A stretch of DNA of 64,000 nt from Roseimarinus sp035271585. Lineage in GTDB: Bacteria > Bacteroidota > Bacteroidia > Bacteroidales > Prolixibacteraceae. A program made the position numbers and the translations under genes. The notes beneath the pieces are model-generated. The model saw only the letters and a program-made list of their open reading frames with translations. It made no database searches and was not told the origin of the DNA. This document shows, piece by piece, positions 25,962 through 35,877 of this stretch. Position 1 is the first letter of the stretch, and the number at the start of each line of letters is the position of its first letter. The DNA is taken from the NCBI GenBank assembly GCA_035271585.1, contig DATERL010000098.1, positions 62,001 through 126,000 on the forward strand, read 5' to 3'.

Positions 25962-27089
25962 ATGCCCTCTCCCCTCAAATATCAAATTGGCTTATCGCTT
26001 TTTCCCCGTATTGGGGCAATAAATGCACGCAGACTAGTAGCTTATCTGGGCAGTGTGAATGCGGTATTCGAAGCCTCAAAAAATGATTTAAAAGAAATAC
26101 CAGGCATTGGCAAAAGCCTGATAAAAACATTAGTTGAACAACGTGATGTGGTGCTCAAACATGCCGAAAAAGAAATTGATTTCATCACAAAATACAAACT
26201 CAAAAGCTATTTCTATCTCGACAAAGAATACCCACGTCGCTTGGCACAATGCGAAGATGCGCCGGTTATCATGTACATGAAAGGCGATGTGGATTTGAAT
26301 TTTCAAAGAATAATTAGTGTGGTAGGAACGCGCAATGCCACAGAAAACGGCCGTGAACTAACCAACGAACTGATTGAAGGGGTAGCAAAATGTGGTATTG
26401 AGGTAATGATAGTGAGCGGCTTAGCTTTTGGAATTGATATTATTGCCCATAAAGCCGCACTAAAAACGGGCTTGCCAACTTTGGGCGTTGTAGGCCATGG
26501 TCTCGACAAAATGTACCCTGCCACCCATGCCGCATTTGCCAAAGAAATGCTGGCCAATAAAGGAGGATTACTTTCTGATTTTCCTTCGGAGAGCAAAATC
26601 GACCCTGGCAATTTTTTACGGCGCAACCGAATTATTGCCGGCTTGGCCGATTGCACTATTGTTGTTGAATCGGCCGAAAAAGGAGGTGCACTAGTGACCG
26701 CCGATATTGCCAACTCATACAACCGCGATGTGTTTGCTTACCCTGGTCGCCCCTCCGATCAATATTCGAAAGGTTGCAACGGCCTAATTAAAAACAACAA
26801 AGCCGCTTTGATCGAAAGCGCCGATGACCTGATTGCCTTTATGGGTTGGGAAGTAAATAAAACGCCTGTTCAACAGCCTTTGCTGATTGAATTGAGCGAT
26901 GATGAGAAAATGATTATAAAAGTGCTGCAACAAAACGAAATATCAACCACCGACCTTATTTCGCAAAAAGTAAACCTACCGGTACAAAGAATTAATTCGA
27001 TATTGCTTGGGTTAGAATTCCAAGGCATATTGAAATCGCTGCCTGGTAACCGTTTCAAAATGATCGTTAATATTGGTCTATCAACTTAA
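25962..27089 (+). CDS. dprA: DNA-processing protein DprA
   Basis: 375 residues. DprA binds incoming single-stranded DNA and loads RecA during natural transformation. An N-terminal helix-hairpin-helix/SAM-like part (DLKEIPGIGKSLIKTL, about 45-60) precedes the Rossmann-like DprA core with SVVGTRNATENG (about 112-123), IVSGLAFGIDIIAHKAAL and GLADCTIVVESAEKGGALVTA, and a C-terminal winged helix (about 310-370) ends the protein. Length and domain order are normal. No other competence gene is nearby; dprA is widely conserved in non-competent bacteria too. Confidence 0.93.
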   Translation: MPSPLKYQIGLSLFPRIGAINARRLVAYLGSVNAVFEASKNDLKEIPGIGKSLIKTLVEQRDVVLKHAEKEIDFITKYKLKSYFYLDKEYPRRLAQCEDAPVIMYMKGDVDLNFQRIISVVGTRNATENGRELTNELIEGVAKCGIEVMIVSGLAFGIDIIAHKAALKTGLPTLGVVGHGLDKMYPATHAAFAKEMLANKGGLLSDFPSESKIDPGNFLRRNRIIAGLADCTIVVESAEKGGALVTADIANSYNRDVFAYPGRPSDQYSKGCNGLIKNNKAALIESADDLIAFMGWEVNKTPVQQPLLIELSDDEKMIIKVLQQNEISTTDLISQKVNLPVQRINSILLGLEFQGILKSLPGNRFKMIVNIGLST

Positions 27090-27109
27090 AGATCTCCACT
27101 AATTGCTTT

Positions 27110-27499
27110 TTACAGACTCTCAATTACTTGATTAAGGCGCTTGTATATTTCCATTGCAAAATCTTCGATGCCGTCGACACCTAATGGTTTCATTACAACA
27201 AGCGGGTTAACAGCAAAAACTTCGATATCGGTTTCATTTTTTTGCTGAATGCAAACGTTACAGGGTAGCATTACACCAATTTTGTCGTCGCTTTGCAGTG
27301 CTTCGTGTGCAAAAGCGGGATGGCAAGCTCCCAATATTTTATAGGGTCTGAAATCGACGCCAAGTTTATTTTTAAAGATTGTTTTAACATCAATTTCGGT
27401 AATAACACCAAAACCTTGTTCTTTCAATAAATTGCTTACTCTTGCTTCAACTTCACTAAATGAAGTGTTTCGAACGATATTAGAGATATAATAATTCAT
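27110..27499 (-). CDS. DUF302-domain protein
   Basis: 129 residues with the DUF302 pattern: an N-terminal beta-strand, LLKEQGFGVITEIDVK, YKILGACHPAFAHEAL and VMLPCNVCIQQ, with two conserved cysteines. Family members are small, often cytoplasmic, and have no established function; roles linked to sulphur or redox metabolism are speculative. It is convergent with dprA. Confidence 0.85.
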   Translation of the reverse strand: MNYYISNIVRNTSFSEVEARVSNLLKEQGFGVITEIDVKTIFKNKLGVDFRPYKILGACHPAFAHEALQSDDKIGVMLPCNVCIQQKNETDIEVFAVNPLVVMKPLGVDGIEDFAMEIYKRLNQVIESL

Positions 27500-27652
27500 G
27501 ATAATTTTTATTTTGAGACATTTAAAACAACATCAAATTCAACAAATATACGGGAGCAAAACTATTGAATATTGGAGACGTTATCTGTAATAAATATCAC
27601 AAAGAAGTTTGAAGTATTAAGAAACCCATAAGCAGGTTTGAACAGCGGCTTG

Positions 27653-30463
27653 CTATTGATTAAGAGGAATGGTAAAATAAAAAGTTGACCCCAACTCTTT
27701 TTTGCTTTCAACACCTATGCTACCTCCCATCATTTCGACAAATGCTTTAGAAATTGATAGGCCCAAACCAGCTCCCTCGTAGTGGCGGTTGAGCATTAAA
27801 TCGCCCTGGCGAAATCTTTCAAAAACTTGTTTTTGAAGCTCTTCTGCTATTCCAATACCGGTATCACGCACATAAAATCTAAGTGTGTTATCGTTAAGTT
27901 GATATCCAATTTCGATTTCTCCTTGGTTCGTGAACTTTAAAGCATTTTTTATCAGGTTGGTAATAATTTGTTCGAGACGTGCTTTGTCGGAAAAAATCAA
28001 ATCGTCTCCGTCGGATAAACCCAGTACCATATTAAAGGCTAGCCCCTTTTTGTTGATTTCGGACAAAAAGAAATTATATTGCATCCGCATTAATTCATTT
28101 ACATGCATGTTCATATTTACAAGGATAATTTGTCCGGCTTCAATTTTTGAAATGTCAATAATATCGTTGATGATATTAAGCATACGGTAGCCGCTTTGTT
28201 CAATTACCTCGAGGTACTTTTCTCTTTTATCGTTATTCAGACTAGAATCTTTCAATAATTCTGAAAAGCCTAGAATCCCATTCATTGGTGTTCTGATTTC
28301 GTGGCTCATATTGGCCAAAAAAGCCGATTTCAATTTGTCGCTTTCTTCGGCCCGAAGCATTGCTTTTGTGAGGTCTTCGATCATTTTTTTGCGCTCCGAT
28401 ATGTCCTCAATTATCAATAAAAGATTGGCAATTTGACCGTCTTTCAAAATTGGAGTTATCGTGATAGATTCCCAATACTTTTGATTTGATTTCTTTTTAC
28501 TTAAATATTCACCCTCCCATTTTTTATTTTCTTTAATGTCGGTCCAAATTGAGTTTAGATAGGCTTTATTATCGACCCGGGGTTTAAGTACGCGAGGAAA
28601 TTTGCCCATCACATTTTCAATTGAATGGCCGGTCATTTCGATAAAGTGAGGATTTACGTATTCGATAAGTCCGGTATGGTCGGTAATTATAACTGCGTTG
28701 GGGCTTTGTTCTATGCCTTCGGATAATTTTCTGATTTTTTCCTGCGCAAGTATTCGCTCCGTAATATCGATGCCAAACCCAATCAATCCCAGCGTTTTCC
28801 CATTTTCGTCTGTCCAAGGTAATTTAGAAGTCGAGAGCCAACGTTCGCCACCTGTAGCCAGAGGCACGGGTTCAATTCTATCAACAATTTTTAGACCTTG
28901 AAATATTACTTTCTGATCATCGGCTCGGAAACTGTCAGCATATTTTGATTCATAAAGTTCACTGTCGGTTTTACCAATAATTTCAGTTAAAGGTTTTCCG
29001 ATATAAGTTTCTTCTGTTTTGTTAATAAGTACTTTGCGTCCATCAATATCTTTAATGTAAAGGCTAAAAGGAAGTGCGTCGATTACATCTCGCAAAAGCA
29101 TTCGCTCCTGGTTTAGGTCACTTTGAGTTTTGTGTTTTTCGCTAACATCAGAGAAAACCAGTATCACCCCTTTTGTTGTACCATTTTTGTCGATTATTGG
29201 AGCCACACTATCCGAGATATGGTACTTTTTACCATCGTTCGATAACAATATTTTATGGTTCGAAATATCGACCATTGTGTCACCTTTTAAGGCTTTATTA
29301 ATTGGACACTCTACTGCTTGATTCGTTTCAGCATTAACAATATTGAATATTTCTTCAAGATGTTTTCCTTTTGAATTTTTAAAACTAAAACCTGTCAATT
29401 TTTCGGCCACTGGATTCATTCGGGTTATGATGCCCTTATGGTCGGTTGCAATTACGCCATCACCAATCGACATCAGCGTAATCGAAAGTTCCTCACGACT
29501 GGCCATTGTTTCATTCTGTGCCTCAATAACTTCAGTAATATCCCTGCCTACACCAACAATCGAAACGATTTCGTTTTTATCATTTAAAATTGCTTTACCT
29601 GACCAACCCAACCAACGCCAGCCATGCTTTGTTATCGCACGTTGCTCAAAGTAGATTTTATGAGGAGGCTTTTTTAATTTCTCCATTTCGAGTTGACTCG
29701 CTTGAAGATCTTCGGGATGAATAAAAGGCAAAAATGTTTTCCCCAATAATTCAGCTTCTGTTTTATCAAAATAGTTACAATAGCTTTGGCTAACAAACTG
29801 ATAAACAGAATTAGCATCAATTTTTATGACCAAATCCGATTGCTCTTCAACCAGTAAACGATATTTTTCTTCCCGCTCTTTAAGCTTTTTATTCAATTCC
29901 CTATTTTCAAACTGACCTTTCATGATTAGTCCAATAAATAACGTGGCCAGAGGATAAATCAATAATGTGAAACCAATTGTTTTAAATACTTCAATCCGAA
30001 GATGTGAAGGGAGAAAAACGAACAAACTTACCATAATGGTATGAACAACAATTCCCATTAAAATAAGTGCCCAAGTTGAAATTGTTTTTTGACTTTTCTT
30101 TAAATAATAATAAAAAACAACACCCGTTAAAGCAGAAGTAATAATAGTAAGCAATCCCATTGCAGCCCCTTGTCCTCCAGCCGAATAGCGATATACAAAA
30201 GCCATTAACATTGCGATAGATGCCGATATTGGCCCAAAAAACAAACCGCACAGACTAAGGATTATGGTTCGTCCGTCAACAATTATTCCTTGTGCAAAAA
30301 CGAAAGGCTGCATCATTCCAATGATAGCGGTAGCTCCAAAAAGTACTCCTTGAAGAATAACGCCCCACTTTGACGAGCTTGGCCAACGACTGTTTATGTA
30401 ATTAGCTAATACACTGATGGCAACTAATATTGCCAGATTATATATGATTTCGACAACGAACAT
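27653..30463 (-). CDS. Multi-PAS sensor histidine kinase with 5TM-LYT-like sensor
   Basis: 936 residues. The N-terminus (about 1-190) has five or six helices with the GRTIILSLCGLFFGPISASIA segment of the 5TMR_LYT (LytS-like) sensor family. Four PAS modules follow at roughly 200-320, 325-450, 455-575 and 580-705. Next is HisKA with the phospho-acceptor His in FLANMSHEIRTPMNGILGF (about 722-740), then HATPase_c with NLIKNALKFT (N box), VRDTGIGI and GAGLGLSIS. There is no receiver domain and no response regulator adjacent, so it is an orphan kinase. The ligand is unknown. Confidence 0.88.
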   Translation of the reverse strand: MFVVEIIYNLAILVAISVLANYINSRWPSSSKWGVILQGVLFGATAIIGMMQPFVFAQGIIVDGRTIILSLCGLFFGPISASIAMLMAFVYRYSAGGQGAAMGLLTIITSALTGVVFYYYLKKSQKTISTWALILMGIVVHTIMVSLFVFLPSHLRIEVFKTIGFTLLIYPLATLFIGLIMKGQFENRELNKKLKEREEKYRLLVEEQSDLVIKIDANSVYQFVSQSYCNYFDKTEAELLGKTFLPFIHPEDLQASQLEMEKLKKPPHKIYFEQRAITKHGWRWLGWSGKAILNDKNEIVSIVGVGRDITEVIEAQNETMASREELSITLMSIGDGVIATDHKGIITRMNPVAEKLTGFSFKNSKGKHLEEIFNIVNAETNQAVECPINKALKGDTMVDISNHKILLSNDGKKYHISDSVAPIIDKNGTTKGVILVFSDVSEKHKTQSDLNQERMLLRDVIDALPFSLYIKDIDGRKVLINKTEETYIGKPLTEIIGKTDSELYESKYADSFRADDQKVIFQGLKIVDRIEPVPLATGGERWLSTSKLPWTDENGKTLGLIGFGIDITERILAQEKIRKLSEGIEQSPNAVIITDHTGLIEYVNPHFIEMTGHSIENVMGKFPRVLKPRVDNKAYLNSIWTDIKENKKWEGEYLSKKKSNQKYWESITITPILKDGQIANLLLIIEDISERKKMIEDLTKAMLRAEESDKLKSAFLANMSHEIRTPMNGILGFSELLKDSSLNNDKREKYLEVIEQSGYRMLNIINDIIDISKIEAGQIILVNMNMHVNELMRMQYNFFLSEINKKGLAFNMVLGLSDGDDLIFSDKARLEQIITNLIKNALKFTNQGEIEIGYQLNDNTLRFYVRDTGIGIAEELQKQVFERFRQGDLMLNRHYEGAGLGLSISKAFVEMMGGSIGVESKKELGSTFYFTIPLNQ

Positions 30464-30543
30464 ACTAAGTAAAGTTTATTGTCGAAAATTACAAAAAATA
30501 CACCACAATACAATTATTGAAATTAAAGCAATCTGAAAATAAT

Positions 30544-32535
30544 TTATTTCATTTTTACAATTCGAGCTGCCCATCCACCACCATTAGCCATGCTGATGGT
30601 CAGTTTTTGGCCTGCTTCAATTTCGATAATTTCCCTGGCATAATCGCTTGCGTTGCGGTCGGCGTTTATACCGTCGCGAAATACTTCAGCGGTGTATTTT
30701 CCTTGGTCAAGAAATGAAAAGTCGAGTGTGAGTTCTCGAGCAGTCCAGTTGGTCATGGCAGCCACATACCAAACACTATCTTTTTGGCGGGCAATGGCAA
30801 CAAATTCACCCACTTCGCCGTCTAAAGCAATGGTTTCGTCGGTTGTGGTGGGTATTTGCGCAATAAAATTGGTGCATTCTTGTTCCTTGCGATAAATAGT
30901 AGGATTATCGGCCAACATTTGTAACGGTACTTCGTGAACAATGTACATGGCCAATTGGTGACAACGTGTACCCATGCTCATGGGCATTGAGTTGTTCGGG
31001 AGATAATAATCACTACTTGCATTGCGCATGGCTCCTGGCGTATAGTCCATTGGGCCTGCCATTTGGCGGATAAACGGTATGCTCACCGTATAGCGGGGTT
31101 GATCTTCGGTTGCCCATTTGAAGTTTTCGAGTCCTTTTACGCCTTCGTAACCTACTACGTTGGGATAAGTTCGGTGTAAACCAGTGGGTTTAAAAACACC
31201 GTGATAATCAACTATCATTTTATATTCGGCAGCTTTTTGTGCAATATCGTACAACGATTTTACGGCTACTTGATCGTCGCGGTCAATAAAATCGATTTTA
31301 AAACCTTTGGCACCCATGGCTGCATAATATGGAAATATCTGGTCAATTTGTTTGCACACGGCATACCAGCTAGCCCAAAGCACCACCCCAACGTTTTTTG
31401 ATTTTCCATATTCAATAACTTCTTTTACATCGAGTTCGGGAGCGGTCATTTCAAATAAGTCGGTTTTTCCGGACCATCCCCAATCAATAATAATGTATTG
31501 TAACTTGTTTTCGGCTGCAAAATCGATGTAATGCTTAAAGGTTGGTGTGTTGAAACCTGCTTTAAAATCGACATGCGAAATATTCCAATCGTTCCACCAA
31601 TCCCACGCTACCAATCCGGGTTTAATCCATGTTGGGTCGTCAATGGCACAAGGAAGCGATAGTTTTTGTACCATATCGTTATCGAGCAATTCTTTGTCGT
31701 ACTTACTAATAACCACAGCACGCCAAGGAAAAGTGCGTTTACCATTGGTTTTAGCAATGTATTCGGCACGCTTGGTGGGTATTTCGTTCATATCATTATA
31801 ACCGCCCATTTTGGTCGCGAGGGGATACTGCGCATATTCGCCCATGAAGCCTTTTTTGGTTGAATTCATATTAAGGTACATACCGGGGTAATCGCACAAA
31901 TCGGCCTCAAGAATAACGGCTTTTTTGCCATTACCCACATCAACTAGCAAAGGAAGAAAAGCCAAGGAATCGGTAGCAAACTGTGAAATTGGCTGTTCGC
32001 GATAAAGTGCTTCAAACGAGTGATTGAACTTCTCATCTCCACGATAATCCCACATGTAAGGTATAAAGGCTTTGTGATCGGCAGTAAAATTGAAATTGGC
32101 CTCTTCGTTTTTCACCAACAGCTCACCTTTTCGCTGGGTTTCGAAACGGTAGGCTACACCATCGTTATATACCCTAAAAGTAACACTATAATTGTCTTTA
32201 AGCTGAATGCTTAATTGATTGTATTGGTCCTTAACAACAGCACGTTTGTACAAATTGGTCTTGAAACTTTCGTCGATTCTGGAGGTTTTGGCCGAGAGTA
32301 TTCTGGGTTTTTTGCCTAGCACTTCGCCACTCAGCAGTTGCATCGAAATGGTGGAAGGTGCAATAATTTGTTGCCCTTCGTGTTGAACATTCCAGCTAAT
32401 TTGTTCGCCAATTTCTACGCTAAGGGTTAGCAACTGATCGAACGATTTTACTTGATAAGATTTAACTTTTTGCGCGTTTACCACTAAATTGGAGCAAACT
32501 AAAAGCGCTACGAATAAAAAGAGTATATTTTTCAT
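30544..32535 (-). CDS. GH97 glycoside hydrolase, retaining alpha-galactosidase type
   Basis: 663 residues with a signal peptide (cleavage near VNAQ). It has the GH97 layout: an N-terminal beta-sandwich (about 25-275), a (beta/alpha)8 barrel (280-560) and a C-terminal beta domain. Asp415 (in GFKIDFIDRDD) and Glu464 (in VGYEGVKG) sit where, as I recall, retaining GH97 enzymes such as the B. thetaiotaomicron alpha-galactosidase carry nucleophile and acid/base; inverting SusB-type members lack that Asp. An alpha-galactosidase role fits the mannan locus by trimming galactose from galactomannan. A terminator separates it from the upstream GH2 gene, so it may be transcribed on its own. Confidence 0.86.
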   Translation of the reverse strand: MKNILFLFVALLVCSNLVVNAQKVKSYQVKSFDQLLTLSVEIGEQISWNVQHEGQQIIAPSTISMQLLSGEVLGKKPRILSAKTSRIDESFKTNLYKRAVVKDQYNQLSIQLKDNYSVTFRVYNDGVAYRFETQRKGELLVKNEEANFNFTADHKAFIPYMWDYRGDEKFNHSFEALYREQPISQFATDSLAFLPLLVDVGNGKKAVILEADLCDYPGMYLNMNSTKKGFMGEYAQYPLATKMGGYNDMNEIPTKRAEYIAKTNGKRTFPWRAVVISKYDKELLDNDMVQKLSLPCAIDDPTWIKPGLVAWDWWNDWNISHVDFKAGFNTPTFKHYIDFAAENKLQYIIIDWGWSGKTDLFEMTAPELDVKEVIEYGKSKNVGVVLWASWYAVCKQIDQIFPYYAAMGAKGFKIDFIDRDDQVAVKSLYDIAQKAAEYKMIVDYHGVFKPTGLHRTYPNVVGYEGVKGLENFKWATEDQPRYTVSIPFIRQMAGPMDYTPGAMRNASSDYYLPNNSMPMSMGTRCHQLAMYIVHEVPLQMLADNPTIYRKEQECTNFIAQIPTTTDETIALDGEVGEFVAIARQKDSVWYVAAMTNWTARELTLDFSFLDQGKYTAEVFRDGINADRNASDYAREIIEIEAGQKLTISMANGGGWAARIVKMK

Positions 32536-32657
32536 CTTATTAATAATTATTTTTTTATGTAAAAGGTTAGTTAGATTTATTTAAAACTTACAAACAACAA
32601 ATATCGGCAATAAATTGACAACAGGGGTTGGTGGTTTGTTGTGAAATAGAGGTGTAG

Positions 32658-32718
32658 ATGTTGCAACATGTATTGTTACAAATAAAAAAACAGCTTGAGA
32701 ATTGCCCTGGTTGCAACA
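32658..32718 (-). promoter_or_regulatory. Candidate operator: repeated palindrome upstream of GH97
   Basis: ATGTTGCAACAT (32658-32669) is a perfect 12-bp palindrome, and its core GTTGCAAC recurs at 32710-32717. Paired 8-12 bp palindromes upstream of a catabolic gene suggest a regulator site, but the second copy lies within the loop of the terminator hairpin. Inference only. Confidence 0.3.
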
Positions 32719-32726
32719 AATCTCAA
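32684..32726 (-). terminator. Minus-strand terminator between GH2 and GH97
   Basis: TTGAGA (32695-32700) pairs with TCTCAA (32721-32726), extended inside by TTG/CAA pairs beyond one unpaired base on each side. Read on the minus strand it is followed by seven T (32684-32690). It lies 27 bp after the GH2 stop. Confidence 0.6.
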
Positions 32727-32752
32727 ACTATTTACATCTTAATATCAGGACT

Positions 32753-35749
32753 TTATAGATCCACTTTAATGCTAATTGCCGGCATATTGTGCGCCTTAAT
32801 TTCTATTGCCTGACTTCCGGTTAGTTGTTTACTATTCACAAAAACTCTTAAGTTTTCAGACTCGCCTGGCAATAAGCAAATGTAATTGTTGCTCCATAGC
32901 GAGGGTAAAAGCTCAACTCCTGTTCTTTCGTCAACAAGCTTACAGGCAAGCATGAATGCCAATTTATTGCCAGTATTTTTAAGTTTTATATCGAAAAAAG
33001 TATTTTCATTAATATCGCTTCGTTCAACACTACCTTCAATAACTGAAGGCGAAAGGGTATTGAGCCCAGTAAAATCGTTATCGGTTCCCAACCAGTAAAA
33101 ATTGTCCGAAATTAATTTCCCTGTACTATCGCTTAGTTTGAGTTTTAAAAAACAAAGCTCACCAGTAATTGGCGCCATATTATTGCTTGGTGAAAAGCAG
33201 TTGGCAGGCAAGTTCATTTTCTGTTCGCGATGCCAAAGCGTATCGGTTTGGGCATTAAAAAGTGTTACTTCTATTTTGGCATTTTCAATTTTAAAAGGAG
33301 TAGCGTTAAGCACTCCAACCTGATTATTATTACGGTTCATTTGCACATGTATCAACTCCGAAGCTTTCATAGCGCCATAGTAGCCGGCATGAGCTTGCTG
33401 ATACCAGTCGTACAATTGCCAAACCATACTTGGCCAGCTCGAATTGGTTTTCCAGAATAAAATACCACTTGAGTTTTCCCATAATTGTGCATTAATGGCT
33501 TCAATTGCAGCCCTATAAACATCGTAATTCAGCAGTTGTGCCTTTGAAAAATAATCGGAAACGCCATTACTGTTTGAAGGTGTTGGCGAACCATAAAACT
33601 TGCGTAAAAGCATATCGTACGATGAAAATCTTCGTGGATCGGAACCCTTGCGGTCATTAGCATCGTGGTATGCCCATACCGCATCAAGCGGAAAGCATTC
33701 AGCGAGGTAATCGTTGCCTAGGCGAGGCATAAATTTTTGTGCGCTTTCGAGAACGGGAACACCGCTGGGACCAATTTCACTACTAAAACCGTTTAATTTA
33801 GGGTGAACAAAAAAATCGTTGGGGCTTATGGTGTGGTATGGTCCACCGCCATGCAGTCCGTCGTTGTCAGATGCGCGCAGGTAAAAGCGTGAATCGAGGT
33901 AGTCGTAATTGGGAAGAATTTCGCCCATGATAAGTTCCTCACGCGGATTAACTCCTTCGTTACCACCGCACCACATTATTAGCGAAGGATGATTGCGAAA
34001 CTTTTTCACAATTTCGATGGTAGCCGCTTTGTACAAATTATCTTCGGGAGTAAAACCCTCGCTGTTGCGAAAAGTTCCCCAATAATCGTTCAGAAAATCT
34101 TGCCACAACAACATGCCATGCTTATCGGCGGCCTCGTAAAATGCACGTGGCGGAACTCCGGTTGGTCCCCAAACACGCAAAAGGTTTTGTCCAGCATTTT
34201 TCGACAAAGTAATTTCATCGTCGTAACGCGATGCATTCCAGTTCAACATCATGTCGAGCACCCAGTTGCCACCTTTAATGTATATTTTTTCCCCATTAAT
34301 TTTTATCACCCGTTCATTTAAACCAATATAAGTTTCAACCTGACGAATGCCAAAACTGGTTTCGTAACTACCAACTACTTCGTTGCTAACAAGCACTTCC
34401 ATTTTGAAGTGATACAAGTTAGCTCTGCCATAACCACTTGGCCACCAAAGTTTTGGATTTTCCAGGCGCAACTCGGGAGTGTTTTCGCTGTTGAAACGAA
34501 ATAAAAGTGATGCTGCATTTTCAAAATTGAAGTTTTTTTCAAAACTGACAATACAGTTATCGTTAGTAATGGTGGTTCTTATTTTTCCTTTTTGAGTAGT
34601 TTTGCTGTGATTTATCAATTCGGCCGAAATGGAAATATTGGCAAAAGTAGTATCGGGCAATGGCAAATTACACCCTATATAAGTGTTTTGGATTTCGACC
34701 TTGTTTGTAGTTGACAAAAACACATCTTCGGTAATTCCCATGTTTCGGTCGCGAATTGCAGGTTGCCAGTCCCAACCCAATGCATCCCACTTGGTATAGT
34801 TCCGGCTAATCATCCCGTCGCCCATATTAACACCGGGGTCACCCAGTGTGGTAAGAGGTTCAATATCGGGTTTGCCAGGCACATCAACCGGATAAATTGC
34901 CACAGCCACGTGGTTCATCTCATTTTGTAGTAGCATGGCTGAAATATTAAACTTAAACGAGCGCTCCATACCTACCATTGTTGCGGTATCGGCCACTAAT
35001 GAGCCATTGACCCAAACTTCGGCACGGTAATTAATTTCAGAGAAATTTAGCCACACTTCTTTTCCCTCGTAGAACTCTGATAGATCAAATTCGGTGCAGT
35101 ACCAATAGGGATCGTGCCATGGATTAAGGCCTTCGATATGGCTATATTTTAGTAAATCGTAGGTTGCATTGTATTCGTCGTTGCTGTCAGGAATTTTCAT
35201 GTTGTTTAAATCAACATAAGGGTTGGGATAAACCCCGTTACGAACCAATGTGGACAGAACGGTTGCCGGCACCGAAGTGGCGTACCAGTCAGAAAAGTCA
35301 AACATTCCGCTCGAAAGTTGTTGCCCATTTGCATCGAGTACTAGTGACGATTGCACAAACCAGTTATACCGCAAAAGTAGCGCATCTTCGGGCAGAGGGT
35401 TCAATGGTCTGTCATTGACATTAAACAATGCAGTTTCGCTTTTCATCGAAATTTTTCCCTTGTGTGCCACCACTTCCCACCAGTGTTCTCCAAACGAAAG
35501 AGGAAAAGGCACCATAAAATTTTGCTGAGCATTAATAGTGTCGAATATTAAATCATCGATGCTTACAACATAGAAATCACAATTTACTGGTGTCCAACTG
35601 AGTGTTGGAGTATTGTTTTCAATACTTATCCCATCGGCCGGAAATACCGTTACCGGTTTTTCAAAACTACACCCGTTAATTATGATAAAAAAAGACAGTA
35701 CCCAACAAAAGGTGCAATTATTCTTTTTTTGAATTGTAAATTGTTTCAT
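32753..35749 (-). CDS. GH2 beta-mannosidase-like lipoprotein
   Basis: 998 residues. A lipobox (FFIIINGCSF, Cys near 27) predicts lipid anchoring. An extra fibronectin/Ig-like domain (about 30-112) precedes the GH2 modules: sugar-binding jelly roll (about 125-290; FNFSEINYRAEVWVNG-like block), Ig-like domain, then the TIM barrel with the acid/base motif WCGGNEG (near 595) and the nucleophile block FSSEIGPSG (near 656). Features such as NPWHDPYWYCTEF and WLNFSEINYRAEVWVNG resemble beta-mannosidases and exo-beta-glucosaminidases. In this locus, release of mannose from the non-reducing end of manno-oligosaccharides is the likely role. Confidence 0.85.
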   Translation of the reverse strand: MKQFTIQKKNNCTFCWVLSFFIIINGCSFEKPVTVFPADGISIENNTPTLSWTPVNCDFYVVSIDDLIFDTINAQQNFMVPFPLSFGEHWWEVVAHKGKISMKSETALFNVNDRPLNPLPEDALLLRYNWFVQSSLVLDANGQQLSSGMFDFSDWYATSVPATVLSTLVRNGVYPNPYVDLNNMKIPDSNDEYNATYDLLKYSHIEGLNPWHDPYWYCTEFDLSEFYEGKEVWLNFSEINYRAEVWVNGSLVADTATMVGMERSFKFNISAMLLQNEMNHVAVAIYPVDVPGKPDIEPLTTLGDPGVNMGDGMISRNYTKWDALGWDWQPAIRDRNMGITEDVFLSTTNKVEIQNTYIGCNLPLPDTTFANISISAELINHSKTTQKGKIRTTITNDNCIVSFEKNFNFENAASLLFRFNSENTPELRLENPKLWWPSGYGRANLYHFKMEVLVSNEVVGSYETSFGIRQVETYIGLNERVIKINGEKIYIKGGNWVLDMMLNWNASRYDDEITLSKNAGQNLLRVWGPTGVPPRAFYEAADKHGMLLWQDFLNDYWGTFRNSEGFTPEDNLYKAATIEIVKKFRNHPSLIMWCGGNEGVNPREELIMGEILPNYDYLDSRFYLRASDNDGLHGGGPYHTISPNDFFVHPKLNGFSSEIGPSGVPVLESAQKFMPRLGNDYLAECFPLDAVWAYHDANDRKGSDPRRFSSYDMLLRKFYGSPTPSNSNGVSDYFSKAQLLNYDVYRAAIEAINAQLWENSSGILFWKTNSSWPSMVWQLYDWYQQAHAGYYGAMKASELIHVQMNRNNNQVGVLNATPFKIENAKIEVTLFNAQTDTLWHREQKMNLPANCFSPSNNMAPITGELCFLKLKLSDSTGKLISDNFYWLGTDNDFTGLNTLSPSVIEGSVERSDINENTFFDIKLKNTGNKLAFMLACKLVDERTGVELLPSLWSNNYICLLPGESENLRVFVNSKQLTGSQAIEIKAHNMPAISIKVDL

Positions 35750-35877
35750 CTATTTTAATGTTGATTTTAAAAAGCCATTTGTAAAAAATATTGCCAACAA
35801 AAATGCCACTATTTTCATTAATGCTACAACGGTGAATTTCTTTTTGAAAGGGGCTAATGTTTCATTTTGCTATAAAG

